Part shown: positions 17,892-25,882 of the stretch, one piece after another
Layout: each line of letters starts with the position of its first letter
How positions within the stretch are numbered: position 1 is the stretch's first letter
Assembly (NCBI GenBank): GCA_963717445.1
Contig: OY970334.1
Location: 2,852,001-2,916,000 of the forward strand
Length of the DNA: 64,000 nucleotides
Source: JAGVPT01 sp963717445
Lineage (GTDB): Bacteria; Bacteroidota; Ignavibacteria; UBA10030; UBA8401
Direction of reading: 5' to 3'
Notes under the pieces: generated by a model
What the model saw: the letters and a program-made list of their open reading frames with translations, nothing else
Databases searched by the model: none
What the model was told of the DNA's origin: nothing
Translations under genes and position numbers: made by a program

Positions 17892-18295
17892 TAACGGACG
17901 ATGAAGAGATTCGGGCTATTTTGGCTGCGTCGAAGACGATCGCTGTCGTCGGCGCATCCCCCAAGCCGTGGCGGGACAGCGGCTCAATCGCACTTTTCCT
18001 CGCTGAGAAAAAATATAGGGTGTACCCGGTAAACCCTAACTATAACGATGTACTCGGTATGAAATGTTACATCGACCTAAAAAGCCTTCCCGAAAAAATC
18101 GATATCGTCGACATCTTTCGCAATGCAAATGAGGTTGAGCCTGTCGTTGATGAAGCCATCGCCATAGGAGCAAAATGTGTCTGGATGCAGCTTGGCGTAG
18201 TAAACGAACGCGCAGCGGCACAAGCGGAATCGGCTGGAATGAACGTCATTATGGACCGCTGTATCGCTATCGAACACCGCGCCTTGATGCGTTAA
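17888..18295 (+). CDS. CoA-binding domain protein (YccU-like)
   Basis: The 135-residue protein is a single Rossmann-type CoA-binding domain: IAVVGASPKPWRDSGSIALF at the N-terminus, VYPVNPNY, and VWMQLGVVNERAAAQAESAG. It is related to the succinyl-CoA synthetase alpha N-terminal domain but has no catalytic ligase part. The ATG overlaps the gcvP stop. The function is unknown; it is the last gene before the operon terminator. Confidence 0.85.
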   Translation: MITDDEEIRAILAASKTIAVVGASPKPWRDSGSIALFLAEKKYRVYPVNPNYNDVLGMKCYIDLKSLPEKIDIVDIFRNANEVEPVVDEAIAIGAKCVWMQLGVVNERAAAQAESAGMNVIMDRCIAIEHRALMR

Positions 18296-18312
18296 TTTTT
18301 TTATCGTATGTT

Positions 18313-18360
18313 AAAAGTAGACTTGGGAATTAGCCTCTTCTTCAAGTCTACTTTTTTATT
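18313..18360 (+). terminator. Intrinsic terminator ending the fab-gcvP operon
   Basis: AAAAGTAGACTTG (18313-18325) pairs perfectly with CAAGTCTACTTTT (18343-18355) and is followed by more T residues (TTTTTTATT). It lies 18 bases after the CoA-binding protein stop. Confidence 0.9.
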
Positions 18361-18372
18361 ACCCATACTCGG

Positions 18373-19707
18373 ATGAAATTTTTCGTTTTATTCCTCGTCG
18401 CTTGGAGTGTGTCTCCGCGATTGATCATGGCGCAAGACTCGGCCCAAGCTGCAGTGCCTGATTTTCCCGATTCTACGTTGCACGTGTCAGCTGTTATTTT
18501 TGTGGGGAATGAGTCGACGAAAGATTTCATCATCGAACGTGAAATGTCGCTCAAAGCTGGATCATTGCTTACACGGGAAGCGGTGGCATACGACATCAAC
18601 CGTATTTACAGCCTGCAACTGTTCAACAAAGTCGAGATTCATGTCATCCCGGACTCTTCCAGTGCAACCCTGATTGTTGTCGTCAGCGAGCGCTGGTATT
18701 TCTATCCCTTTCCGATCGTCGGCTTTAAGAATCATTCGTGGTCGGAGATTTATTACGGCGCGGGTGTTGTCCACACAAATTTTCGCGGACGGAATGAACT
18801 TGTGAATACTCAATTCGCCCTCGGTTACGATCCTTATGCTTCGGTGCAATATATCGACCCGGCGCTCGACCCCGAGCATAATTTATACTTTTCCACGAAA
18901 GCTTCGTATTCAATCCAAAAAAACCTGAGCCTTCTTTCCGAATCATCAGGACCGAATTTCGATGAAAAACTCATTGACGGGCAAGTCGCGTTCGGGAAAA
19001 GGTTTTCGCTGTATACAACTGTCACGGCGACTGTTGAATATACCAGCCTGAGTGTTTCCGACAATCGTGCGGGACGAACGTTGTCTCCAAGCGGCACGGA
19101 CAATTTCTTTTCGTTGCATGCCGACTACGTCTATGACACGCGCGATCTGAGTGAATATTCACGCGAGGGTACGCTTGCGTCACTTGATGTTTCGAAATAT
19201 GGTCTTGATAATACTTATGTCGATTATCAGCGCTATACAATCGATTTCCGAAGATACGTTCCGATCTATTTCAATTCGTCCTTTGTTTTTCGCCTCTTCG
19301 GAAGCGCCGTGCAAGGAGGAGACGATCCGAATTACGGACATGTGTTTTTCGGATACGCTGATAGAATTCGCGGCAGATTTCAAACAATCGTCGAAGGGGA
19401 TGACCTTATCGGAGCAAAGACGGAAGTTCGCATTCCGATTATCGCTCCCGCGTATATCCGTCTTGAAGAAATTCCTATCGAGCAGTTCAGGGATATTCGT
19501 TATGCGTTGTACTTTACACTGTTTGGAGACGCGGGCACGGTATGGTACAGAAATCAGCCGATTTTGTTGGATAATTTTCTTTCGGGATATGGGGCGGGGC
19601 TGAACCTCCTTTTTTCGTACAGTTTTGTCGGACGTGTTGAATACGCTTTCGGAGGACCCGGGTTGCACCGCGGACAACTTATTCTAGACCTTGGCGCCTC
19701 TTTATAG
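18373..19707 (+). CDS. Omp85/BamA-like outer-membrane protein with POTRA domain
   Basis: The 444-residue protein starts with a signal peptide (KFFVLFLVAWSVSPRLIMAQ). One POTRA-like domain covers about 35-110 (FVGNESTKDFIIEREMSLKAG, then TREAVAYDINRIYSLQLFNKVEI). The rest is a beta-barrel of the bacterial surface antigen type with YVYDTRD, FFGYADRIRG and a C-terminal GQLILDLGASL. With one POTRA it is shorter than BamA and is more like a secondary Omp85 or patatin/TamA-type family member. It starts only 13 bases after the terminator T-tract, with no clear promoter or ribosome-binding site visible. Confidence 0.85.
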   Translation: MKFFVLFLVAWSVSPRLIMAQDSAQAAVPDFPDSTLHVSAVIFVGNESTKDFIIEREMSLKAGSLLTREAVAYDINRIYSLQLFNKVEIHVIPDSSSATLIVVVSERWYFYPFPIVGFKNHSWSEIYYGAGVVHTNFRGRNELVNTQFALGYDPYASVQYIDPALDPEHNLYFSTKASYSIQKNLSLLSESSGPNFDEKLIDGQVAFGKRFSLYTTVTATVEYTSLSVSDNRAGRTLSPSGTDNFFSLHADYVYDTRDLSEYSREGTLASLDVSKYGLDNTYVDYQRYTIDFRRYVPIYFNSSFVFRLFGSAVQGGDDPNYGHVFFGYADRIRGRFQTIVEGDDLIGAKTEVRIPIIAPAYIRLEEIPIEQFRDIRYALYFTLFGDAGTVWYRNQPILLDNFLSGYGAGLNLLFSYSFVGRVEYAFGGPGLHRGQLILDLGASL

Positions 19708-19833
19708 AAACTCGTGCCGTTTCCGATATTGAATCTTGTAATATAACCGCAGAGGATGCCAAGGAGGCTTTCATTCTAACACGGCTCATGGTGATCTAGC
19801 AGAGTCTTATATGTACGACAAGGAAAAATAATC

Positions 19834-20556
19834 GTGTCCAAAGATTTCTTTTATGCCGACCCGGCAAAAATCGGTGAACGATTTCTGACAATCGAAGACG
19901 ATGAAGCGAAGCACATTGTTCGCGTGCTGCGAAAGTCTGAAGGAGAGTTGCTATGGGTTGTCGACGGGGCGGACCGTGCATACGAAGTCGTGATTCGGTC
20001 TATTCGCCAACATACCATTGAGTGTGAAATACTTTCCGTTCACGAACGGCTAAACGAGGCCGAGATCGAAGTGACGCTTGCCGTTGCCGTTCTCAAAAAT
20101 CCGTCCCGAATGGAATGGTTGATCGAAAAGGGGACGGAGATCGGAATTCGCCGGTTCATTCCGGTTTCTACGACCCGCACAATCGCCCATTCATCCAAAG
20201 AGAATCGCTGGAAGAAAATTGCGCTATCGGCAATGAAGCAGTCGGGCCGCAGCTATCTGCCGCAAATCTACCCGTTGACGGATATGGACTCGGTCATGCA
20301 TCATGCATCGGTGTTTGACCTTAAAATTATTCCGTACGAACAAACCGACGAAGTGCTCTTTATTACTGAGGCTCTGCGGCATAGGCACAAGCCGACATCC
20401 GCGTTAATTGTCGTCGGTCCCGAAGGGGGATTTACCGAGGATGAAATTCATGCTGCCGAGCGTGTGGGCTTTATTCAAGTCTCGCTCGGGAAACGGAGGT
20501 TACGCACGGAGACCGCCGCGCTCGTTGCCGCCTCGTGGGTGATCGGAAATTATTAA
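19834..20556 (+). CDS. rsmE: 16S rRNA (uracil(1498)-N(3))-methyltransferase
   Basis: RsmE methylates U1498 in 16S rRNA. The 240-residue SPOUT-class enzyme has the AdoMet knot VVGPEGGFTEDEI and SLGKRRLRTETAAL near the C-terminus, and the N-terminal PUA-like RNA-binding region around DEAKHIVRVLRKSEGE. GTG start. It stands alone after the Omp85-like gene and converges with clpX. Confidence 0.95.
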   Translation: MSKDFFYADPAKIGERFLTIEDDEAKHIVRVLRKSEGELLWVVDGADRAYEVVIRSIRQHTIECEILSVHERLNEAEIEVTLAVAVLKNPSRMEWLIEKGTEIGIRRFIPVSTTRTIAHSSKENRWKKIALSAMKQSGRSYLPQIYPLTDMDSVMHHASVFDLKIIPYEQTDEVLFITEALRHRHKPTSALIVVGPEGGFTEDEIHAAERVGFIQVSLGKRRLRTETAALVAASWVIGNY

Positions 20557-20671
20557 CCCACGTAGAGCATCCGCGAAGAATACGAAAATCGATATTTTCT
20601 TTATTGCAAAGAATTCCCTGGAAAAATGCTCTTCTGGGTTAATTGTTCTTCGTGAACTTCGTGGATGCTTC
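20553..20671. repeat. Interleaved inverted repeats downstream of rsmE
   Basis: Two imperfect inverted-repeat pairs are interleaved in the order A-B-A'-B': AACCCACGTAGAGCAT with ATGCTCTTCTGGGTT, and ATCCGCGAAGAATACGAA with TTCGTGAACTTCGTGGAT. This is a dispersed-repeat type of sequence (CGAAGAATACGAA-like). The topology would allow a pseudoknot in RNA. Confidence 0.5.
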
Positions 20672-20707
20672 AATAAAAAGAGCCAGCCGCAATTTCACGG
20701 TTGGCTC
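20672..20707 (-). terminator. Intrinsic terminator of the tig-clpP-clpX operon
   Basis: On the minus strand GAGCCAACC pairs with GGCTGGCTC (one G-U pair) and is followed by TTTTTATTG. It lies 25 bases after the clpX stop. Confidence 0.85.
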
Positions 20708-20732
20708 GTCTATTGTAGTTCGAAAAAATTTG

Positions 20733-21992
20733 CTAGGCGGACTTACGTTCCTCGAAAAGATACATCGGTTCATTTTTCTTCGCAATGGTGTCTTTGGTGA
20801 TGATACATTTCGTGATGTTCGGTCGCGATGGGAGATAGTACATAATCTCTACCATCGTTTCTTCGATGACAGCTCGCAAAGCGCGCGCACCTGTTCCGCG
20901 CGCCATCGCCTTTTGAACAATGGCTCGAAGTGCCCCTTCCTCAAATTCTAATTCCACTCCCTCATACTTGAACAGCTTTTGGAACTGCTTCACCAAAGCG
21001 TTTTTGGGTTCAACGAGTATGTTCATCAATGCGTCTTCTGAAAGTGAATGCAGCGTGGAAATCACGGGAAGCCTGCCGATGAATTCTGGAATAAGGCCGT
21101 ATTTCAATAAATCATCCGGTTCAACCTGCTTTAAATACTCATCGGTATTGTAATCCTTCTTGCCGCGCAGGTCGGCGCCAAACCCCATCGGGTTTTGACT
21201 CACACGCTTCGCAATAATCTTGTCCAATCCCTCGAACGCTCCACCGCAAATAAAAAGAATGTTCTTTGTGTTCACGTTAATGAGGCTTTGTTCCGGATGC
21301 TTGCGCCCCCCTTTCGGCGGAACACCCGCAAGTGTTCCCTCCAAAATCTTCAGCAGCGCTTGCTGCACTCCCTCGCCTGAAACGTCCCGGGTAATCGAGG
21401 CACTGTCGCTTTTCCGTGAAATCTTATCGATTTCGTCGATGTAGACAATCCCGCGCTCGGCCCGTTCCACGTTGTATTCTGCATTCTGCAAAAGATACAC
21501 AAGAATGGTTTCAACGTCGTCGCCAACGTATCCTGCTTCGGTGAGTGTCGTTGCATCCGCGATTGCGAACGGAACGTCTAAAATTCTTGCAAGCGTTTGA
21601 GCGAGAAGAGTTTTTCCGGTGCCGGTTGGACCGATGAGGAGAATGTTGCTCTTTTCAATTTCGACTTCATCGAGTGCCTGAAGATGGTCTTTCGAATCGA
21701 TCCGTTTATAGTGATTGTACACGGCGACGGAGAGCGTTTTCTTCGCCTGGTCCTGACCGATGACGTACTGGTCGAGCGCTTCTTTCAACTGCTCCGGCGT
21801 CAGGCCCGTCTTCGTTTTTCCTTTTTTTTTCGGAAAAGCCGCCATGTTGTTCCGGATGATATCGACCGAACTCGAAACGCAATGGTCGCAAATGTAAACA
21901 TCCGGCCCGGCAATAATGCTGGAGACTTCTTCCGGTCCACGCCCGCAGAACGAGCAGTGAATTTTATCGTCGCCTTTTTGTCTTTGAGTCAT
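20733..21992 (-). CDS. clpX: ATP-dependent Clp protease ATP-binding subunit ClpX
   Basis: ClpX is the AAA+ unfoldase that feeds substrates to ClpP. The 419-residue protein has the N-terminal zinc finger with Cys13, Cys16, Cys35 and Cys38. Walker A GPTGTGKT is at 121-128, Walker B VYIDEIDKI follows, and the ClpP-contacting and pore-loop regions are in place. It is the third gene after tig and clpP, the conserved order, and ends at a terminator. Confidence 0.97.
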   Translation of the reverse strand: MTQRQKGDDKIHCSFCGRGPEEVSSIIAGPDVYICDHCVSSSVDIIRNNMAAFPKKKGKTKTGLTPEQLKEALDQYVIGQDQAKKTLSVAVYNHYKRIDSKDHLQALDEVEIEKSNILLIGPTGTGKTLLAQTLARILDVPFAIADATTLTEAGYVGDDVETILVYLLQNAEYNVERAERGIVYIDEIDKISRKSDSASITRDVSGEGVQQALLKILEGTLAGVPPKGGRKHPEQSLINVNTKNILFICGGAFEGLDKIIAKRVSQNPMGFGADLRGKKDYNTDEYLKQVEPDDLLKYGLIPEFIGRLPVISTLHSLSEDALMNILVEPKNALVKQFQKLFKYEGVELEFEEGALRAIVQKAMARGTGARALRAVIEETMVEIMYYLPSRPNITKCIITKDTIAKKNEPMYLFEERKSA

Positions 21993-22022
21993 TACGGTGT
22001 TCTGAGAATATCGAACTTGTCG

Positions 22023-22661
22023 CTATTTTTCCTTTTTCGGTTCTACCGCCCGTTTCGTCAACACGGCGTCAATAAGGCCATACGCTTTTGCTTCTTCGGC
22101 TGAAAGGTATTTATCCCTGTCGGTATCGTGCATCACTTGGTCGACAGATTTTCCCGAATGGTAGGCGATAATCTCGTTAAGCCGTGTTTTGGTGTTAAGA
22201 ATTTCTTCAGCTTGAATACTGATATCCGATGCCGTCCCCTGCACCCCGCCCCATGGCTGGTGAATCATGATGCGCGAATTTGGGAGCGCTTTGCGTTTTC
22301 CTTTCGTGCCGGCAAGAAGCAACACGGCTCCCATGCTGGCGGCCATGCCGACACACATCGTCGACACATCGGGACGAATATATTGTATCGTGTCGTAAAT
22401 TGCAAGGCCGGCCGTAACACTTCCCCCCGGGCTGTTGATGTAGAGATGAATATCTTTTTCGGGGTCCTCGGCCTCCAGAAAAACCATCTGCGCGACGATG
22501 AGGCTCGCGACGACGTCGTCGATAGCGGTGCCGATGAAAATGATTCGTTCTTTGAGCAGCCGGGAAAAAATATCGAAGGCGCGTTCTCCGCGGCTCGTTT
22601 GTTCGACAACCATCGGAACGAGCTGGTTATACAGGTCGTAGGGTTTGTTCGAATGCGTCAT
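22023..22661 (-). CDS. clpP: ATP-dependent Clp protease proteolytic subunit
   Basis: The 212-residue serine protease subunit has the catalytic Ser109 in VGMAASMGAVLL, His134 in RIMIHQPWGG, and Asp183 in DRDKYLSAEEA. The N-terminal SRGERAFDIFSRLLKERI is typical. It forms the two-ring chamber with ClpX, encoded 30 bases downstream; tig lies 39 bases upstream. Confidence 0.97.
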   Translation of the reverse strand: MTHSNKPYDLYNQLVPMVVEQTSRGERAFDIFSRLLKERIIFIGTAIDDVVASLIVAQMVFLEAEDPEKDIHLYINSPGGSVTAGLAIYDTIQYIRPDVSTMCVGMAASMGAVLLLAGTKGKRKALPNSRIMIHQPWGGVQGTASDISIQAEEILNTKTRLNEIIAYHSGKSVDQVMHDTDRDKYLSAEEAKAYGLIDAVLTKRAVEPKKEK

Positions 22662-22700
22662 TTCCGGAAAATCCTTTCTTACGTTATTGGTGCCAAAAAA

Positions 22701-23984
22701 TTACGACAAAAGATTGCTTGCGTCGTCGGTAATAATTTCTTTAATGGAGGATTGCTGTTTCAGAAAAGTAATCAGCTTATCGTTCAGAATTTTTCCGCCA
22801 GCAGTTTCGGATGTCTTGTAGAAATTGATGAGCCGTTCTTTGTCGATATTCAACTTCTTCGATTCTTCTTCGGCAAGTCCTTCAACGTCGGCGTCCGTAA
22901 TATGAATATTCTCTTTTTCCAGAATTTGTTCCCGGATCAGCGCCCATTTTGCCTGCCAGACTGCCGAGGGGCGCACTGATTCGCGGTATTTTTGCTCGTC
23001 AAATCCACGGGGAAGTTGCTTGTTTTTTTGCTGGTTCTTTACATCGTCGATGTACGAATCGGTGAAGCTTTTCACAAGGGTTTCCGGGACCGCAAAATCA
23101 TGACGTCGCACAATCTCGTTAGTGATGTCGTCAACCAAACGCTTTTCAGTCCGGTCACTCCAATAACGCTCCAAGTCCGCCGTAAGTTCTTTTCGAAACT
23201 CATCCACACTCGAATATTTTTCTTTGGTAATTTTTTTGATAAGTTCATCGTTGAAGTCAGGGTGGATCACTTTTTCGATTTTCTTGACCGTCAATTGCAT
23301 GTGGACTTTATGAGAATGGTCTTCGTGCTTGTGTTCGAAGCTTGCCCTGTACACACCGCCAATCTCCGCGGTTTTCAAGGCGTCTCGTATTTCCTGTTCG
23401 GTCGACGGCTCGTTGAGATAAATCCGCATCCCTTCGCGCTTTTGTCCGATAAGAGGAGTTCCGGATTCATCGGTGTCCTGAATATCCACTGTGGCGACGT
23501 ATTCAACGCCCTCTACTTTTTTTGCTTCTTCAAACGTTGCATTGATGTGCTGCAGCCGCCGTATTTCGGATGTGATTTCTTCTTCTTTAACGGGGTGAAC
23601 ATATTTTTCGACCGAAATCCCTTTATACTCCTTTAACGTAATAGACGGTTTGACCTCGTATTTTATTGTAAATGAAAACGGCTCACCCCTCTTGTATTTC
23701 ATATCGACGATCGTCGGAGTGCCGATCGGTTGGATCTTTTTCTCTTCAATGGTCTTTTTAAACGATTCGTTAGCAATATCGTCAAGCGCGTCTGCTTCAA
23801 CACTTTCGCCGTAGTATTTTTTGATGAGAGGGATCGGCACCCTTCCTTTACGGAATCCTTTAATCTCGATAGAGGGGGCCGCTTTCTTGTATGCTGCCTC
23901 GAAATGGGGCGCAAGTTCTTCCGGTGAAAGGCTGATGGCAATTTCCTGGTCGCACTCTGTAACGGTCTTGAACGATACTTCCAC
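22701..23984 (-). CDS. tig: Trigger factor
   Basis: The ribosome-bound chaperone with peptidyl-prolyl isomerase domain has 427 residues. The N-terminal ribosome-binding signature is GFRKGRVPIPLIKKYYG at about 43-59 (family: GFRxGKxP). The middle FKBP-like domain is divergent and contains a short His/Glu-rich segment (HKHEDHSHKVH). The C-terminal arm is Lys/Glu-rich. The GTG start has AAAGGAGT 8 bases upstream. It is the first gene of tig-clpP-clpX; a promoter is visible at 24075-24103. Confidence 0.94.
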   Translation of the reverse strand: MEVSFKTVTECDQEIAISLSPEELAPHFEAAYKKAAPSIEIKGFRKGRVPIPLIKKYYGESVEADALDDIANESFKKTIEEKKIQPIGTPTIVDMKYKRGEPFSFTIKYEVKPSITLKEYKGISVEKYVHPVKEEEITSEIRRLQHINATFEEAKKVEGVEYVATVDIQDTDESGTPLIGQKREGMRIYLNEPSTEQEIRDALKTAEIGGVYRASFEHKHEDHSHKVHMQLTVKKIEKVIHPDFNDELIKKITKEKYSSVDEFRKELTADLERYWSDRTEKRLVDDITNEIVRRHDFAVPETLVKSFTDSYIDDVKNQQKNKQLPRGFDEQKYRESVRPSAVWQAKWALIREQILEKENIHITDADVEGLAEEESKKLNIDKERLINFYKTSETAGGKILNDKLITFLKQQSSIKEIITDDASNLLS

Positions 23985-24074
23985 TCAAACACTCCTTTGC
24001 TGTTGGGGAAAAGAAACGTTTCGTCACGTTGAAATGAAACATTCCTTTTGAACTTTTTGCATTTATTTTATATC

Positions 24075-24103
24075 AAAATACGAAACATTGCCGCGAAAAT
24101 CAA
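24075..24103 (-). promoter_or_regulatory. Putative promoter of tig-clpP-clpX
   Basis: On the minus strand TTGATT (24103-24098) and TATTTT (24080-24075) are 17 bases apart, about 90 bases before the tig GTG. The inverted-repeat element starts 16 bases upstream of the -35. Confidence 0.5.
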
Positions 24104-24135
24104 TAAACCTTTATGTAGAGTAATGACTCATTTTC

Positions 24136-24401
24136 AATGTAATGTCATTCCTTTATGTTAAAATGCAAGTCTCAACAGAGTATTTTTGTGATAGAGTTAT
24201 CCAATGGTTTCACAGGGATCCAATGCAGTCTTTTATCAGCAGACAGTCCGAAAGAGAAGACGCTGCAGAACCTTGATCAGGATACCAAAGGGGCGACGCA
24301 GTCTGGCGAAGAGCAGACCTCAGAGCCTTAGCCCTGATGCTGCAGGAATGACATAGCGCTCGCCCCGTGATGATGCCAACGGAGCACTGTGAATATCAGT
24401 T
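24136..24401 (-). ncRNA. Possible guide (bridge/seek) RNA region of the IS110-type element
   Basis: This 265-base stretch has no open frame and lies 3' of the transposase. It can fold: GGGGCGA (24290-24296) pairs with TCGCCCC (24360-24366), enclosing GTCTGGCG/GCAGAC-like and CTGCAG-containing segments. IS110/IS1111 elements encode a structured RNA in a non-coding flank of the transposase gene that specifies target and donor; a long 3' flank is the IS1111-type arrangement. No loop match to a target was established. Confidence 0.35.
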
Positions 24402-25475
24402 TTACGCTGCCAAAGATCGTTGATACTCTGTGTGGTGCACGAGCACAAAACGAATTCGGTTCAAGAGTTTCCGTGCAATACGAACGATCGCTCGATTCTT
24501 GTTCATGCGTTTGCTTAATGAGCCAAACTTTGCCAACAATGCGGGGTCATGGCGTACGGCGCACCACGCCGATTCAATAAGCATCGCGCGTAGGAAGGGG
24601 TTTCGTCGCCGGGTAATACCGGTGATGATTTCCCGTTCGCCGCTGGAGCGTTCACCAGGAACCAAGCCACAATAACTGGCAAGGTGATCAAGCGAAGCAA
24701 ACCGATTGATATCGATGAGTTCCGTGAGCAAGACCATGGCGGTGATGACACTGATGCCGGGAACAGTCACTAAGACCCGGATAGATTCCCGAAAAGGCTC
24801 TTCGTGTGCCAAGGTTCGAATCTCTTTTGTGAGCGCCAAGACCTGGGTTCTAATAGCATAGTATCGACTTAGAAGAATACGCAATGCCATTGTGCCTTGC
24901 TCGGTGTGGAGGGAAGTAGTCTCAAGCACACGAAGATACGCCCTTGACCAGTGCGTCCGAATGCATAACTCGTCGATTGGTACTCCATAATAATGCAACA
25001 GGGATGTGATCTGATTTTTACAACGAGTTTGATCACGAACCAACACGCTCCGCAGTCGGGCTAATGACCGGTATGTTTGCGCCTCCTTCGGTGGAACATA
25101 AATCGGTCTCAGTTCACCACTGCGTAAGGACCGGGCAAGTTTACGGGCATCGATCCTATCGGTCTTAAAGGATTTCTCCTTCTGCGTCGTCGGCACGTCG
25201 GCCGGGTTAACGACCCGAGAGTCGATTCCGAGCGCTTGGAGTTCCTCGTGCGCCCAAAAACCGGAAAATCCTGCCTCATACGCACTATGGTATCTGGCAC
25301 CTGGAAATGTTCGATGAAGATAATTTGCCAACATCGCTGGGGTGGGCGGTTGAGTAAAGACCCTATGTTCTACGTATTCAGTCACGATGCAGACTTTCCA
25401 ACTTCTCTTTCCAACATCGATACCGACATAGATATCTTGACCCCTAAAATCTACTTCACTACATTTGGGTTGCAT
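24402..25475 (-). CDS. IS110 family transposase
   Basis: The 357-residue protein has an N-terminal RuvC-like DEDD domain (YVGIDVGKRSWKV; AYEAGFSG; FKTDRIDARKLARSL) and a C-terminal Transposase_20 domain (VTVPGISVITAMVLL, then FASLDHLASYCGLVPGERSS with the likely catalytic Ser). Both catalytic domains look intact, so it may be active. The start at ATG 25475 precedes the conserved domain and follows a GAGG; the open frame reaches 25532 but adds a Lys/Asn-rich stretch. These recombinases insert with an RNA guide. Confidence 0.92.
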   Translation of the reverse strand: MQPKCSEVDFRGQDIYVGIDVGKRSWKVCIVTEYVEHRVFTQPPTPAMLANYLHRTFPGARYHSAYEAGFSGFWAHEELQALGIDSRVVNPADVPTTQKEKSFKTDRIDARKLARSLRSGELRPIYVPPKEAQTYRSLARLRSVLVRDQTRCKNQITSLLHYYGVPIDELCIRTHWSRAYLRVLETTSLHTEQGTMALRILLSRYYAIRTQVLALTKEIRTLAHEEPFRESIRVLVTVPGISVITAMVLLTELIDINRFASLDHLASYCGLVPGERSSGEREIITGITRRRNPFLRAMLIESAWCAVRHDPALLAKFGSLSKRMNKNRAIVRIARKLLNRIRFVLVHHTEYQRSLAA

Positions 25476-25667
25476 AAGAAGCCTCGCATTGTTTGTGTGT
25501 TTGTTTTTCGACAACTCAAATATACAAAACAATGTTGAGGCTTCTTCTTTTTAAACATAAGGTCTGGCGAAAGCCGGAATCCATTTTTTCGTCCTGAATG
25601 CCAGCTTTCGCTGGCATGACATCCGTTTTTGATTAAGTCTTTCCAAAATGAGTCACTACCTTATGCA

Positions 25668-25744
25668 GATGTCTGGCACCTTCCTGATTTAGCTTACCAA
25701 ATATTTCAATATATCGCGATTTTCCCGATAAGGTGTCCCACATC
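25668..25744 (+). repeat. 77-bp palindromic repeat, copy 1
   Basis: GATGTCTGGCACCTT at the left end is nearly complementary to AAGGTGTCCCACATC at the right end. The inner core CAAATATTTCAATATATCG is shared, in the same position and with the same total length (77 bp), with the reverse complement of 38914-38990. The 138 bases that follow, up to the peptidase gene, hold nothing recognisable. Confidence 0.75.
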
Positions 25745-25882
25745 TATACGCGCGGGTCGTATCTTTTTCTCAAAAATGTTTGTACATTATTCAGTGAGCA
25801 GTTTGTTCGCCATGAAGAATATTCATTCGCGGTATTCAACAACGCCCCACATACCCGAAAGAACAATTTTCCCACTTAAGCA

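Larger units (their letters stand above)
24119..25660. mobile_element. Element A: 1.5-kb unit with 17-bp terminal inverted repeats containing an IS110-type transposase gene
   Basis: The left end AGTAATGACTCATTTTC (24119-24135) is the inverse of the right end CAAAATGAGTCACTACC (25644-25660) at 14 of 17 positions. Near-direct repeats TTATGTAGA (24111-24119) and TTATGCAGA (25661-25669) flank it, suggesting a 9-bp target duplication with one change. Inside are the IS110-family gene, a 265-bp non-coding stretch on its 3' side and a 168-bp one on its 5' side that includes a perfect 8-bp hairpin (ATGCCAGC/GCTGGCAT at 25598-25617). The same termini bound element B at 32650-33187. IS110 elements normally lack such ends, so the transposase gene may be a passenger or a nested insertion. 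Confidence 0.65.

Noticed and set aside
24119..25660. Taking the 17-bp inverted repeats as ends of the IS110 element itself
   Set aside because: IS110 elements normally lack terminal inverted repeats and target duplications, and the same ends bound element B, which has no IS110 gene.
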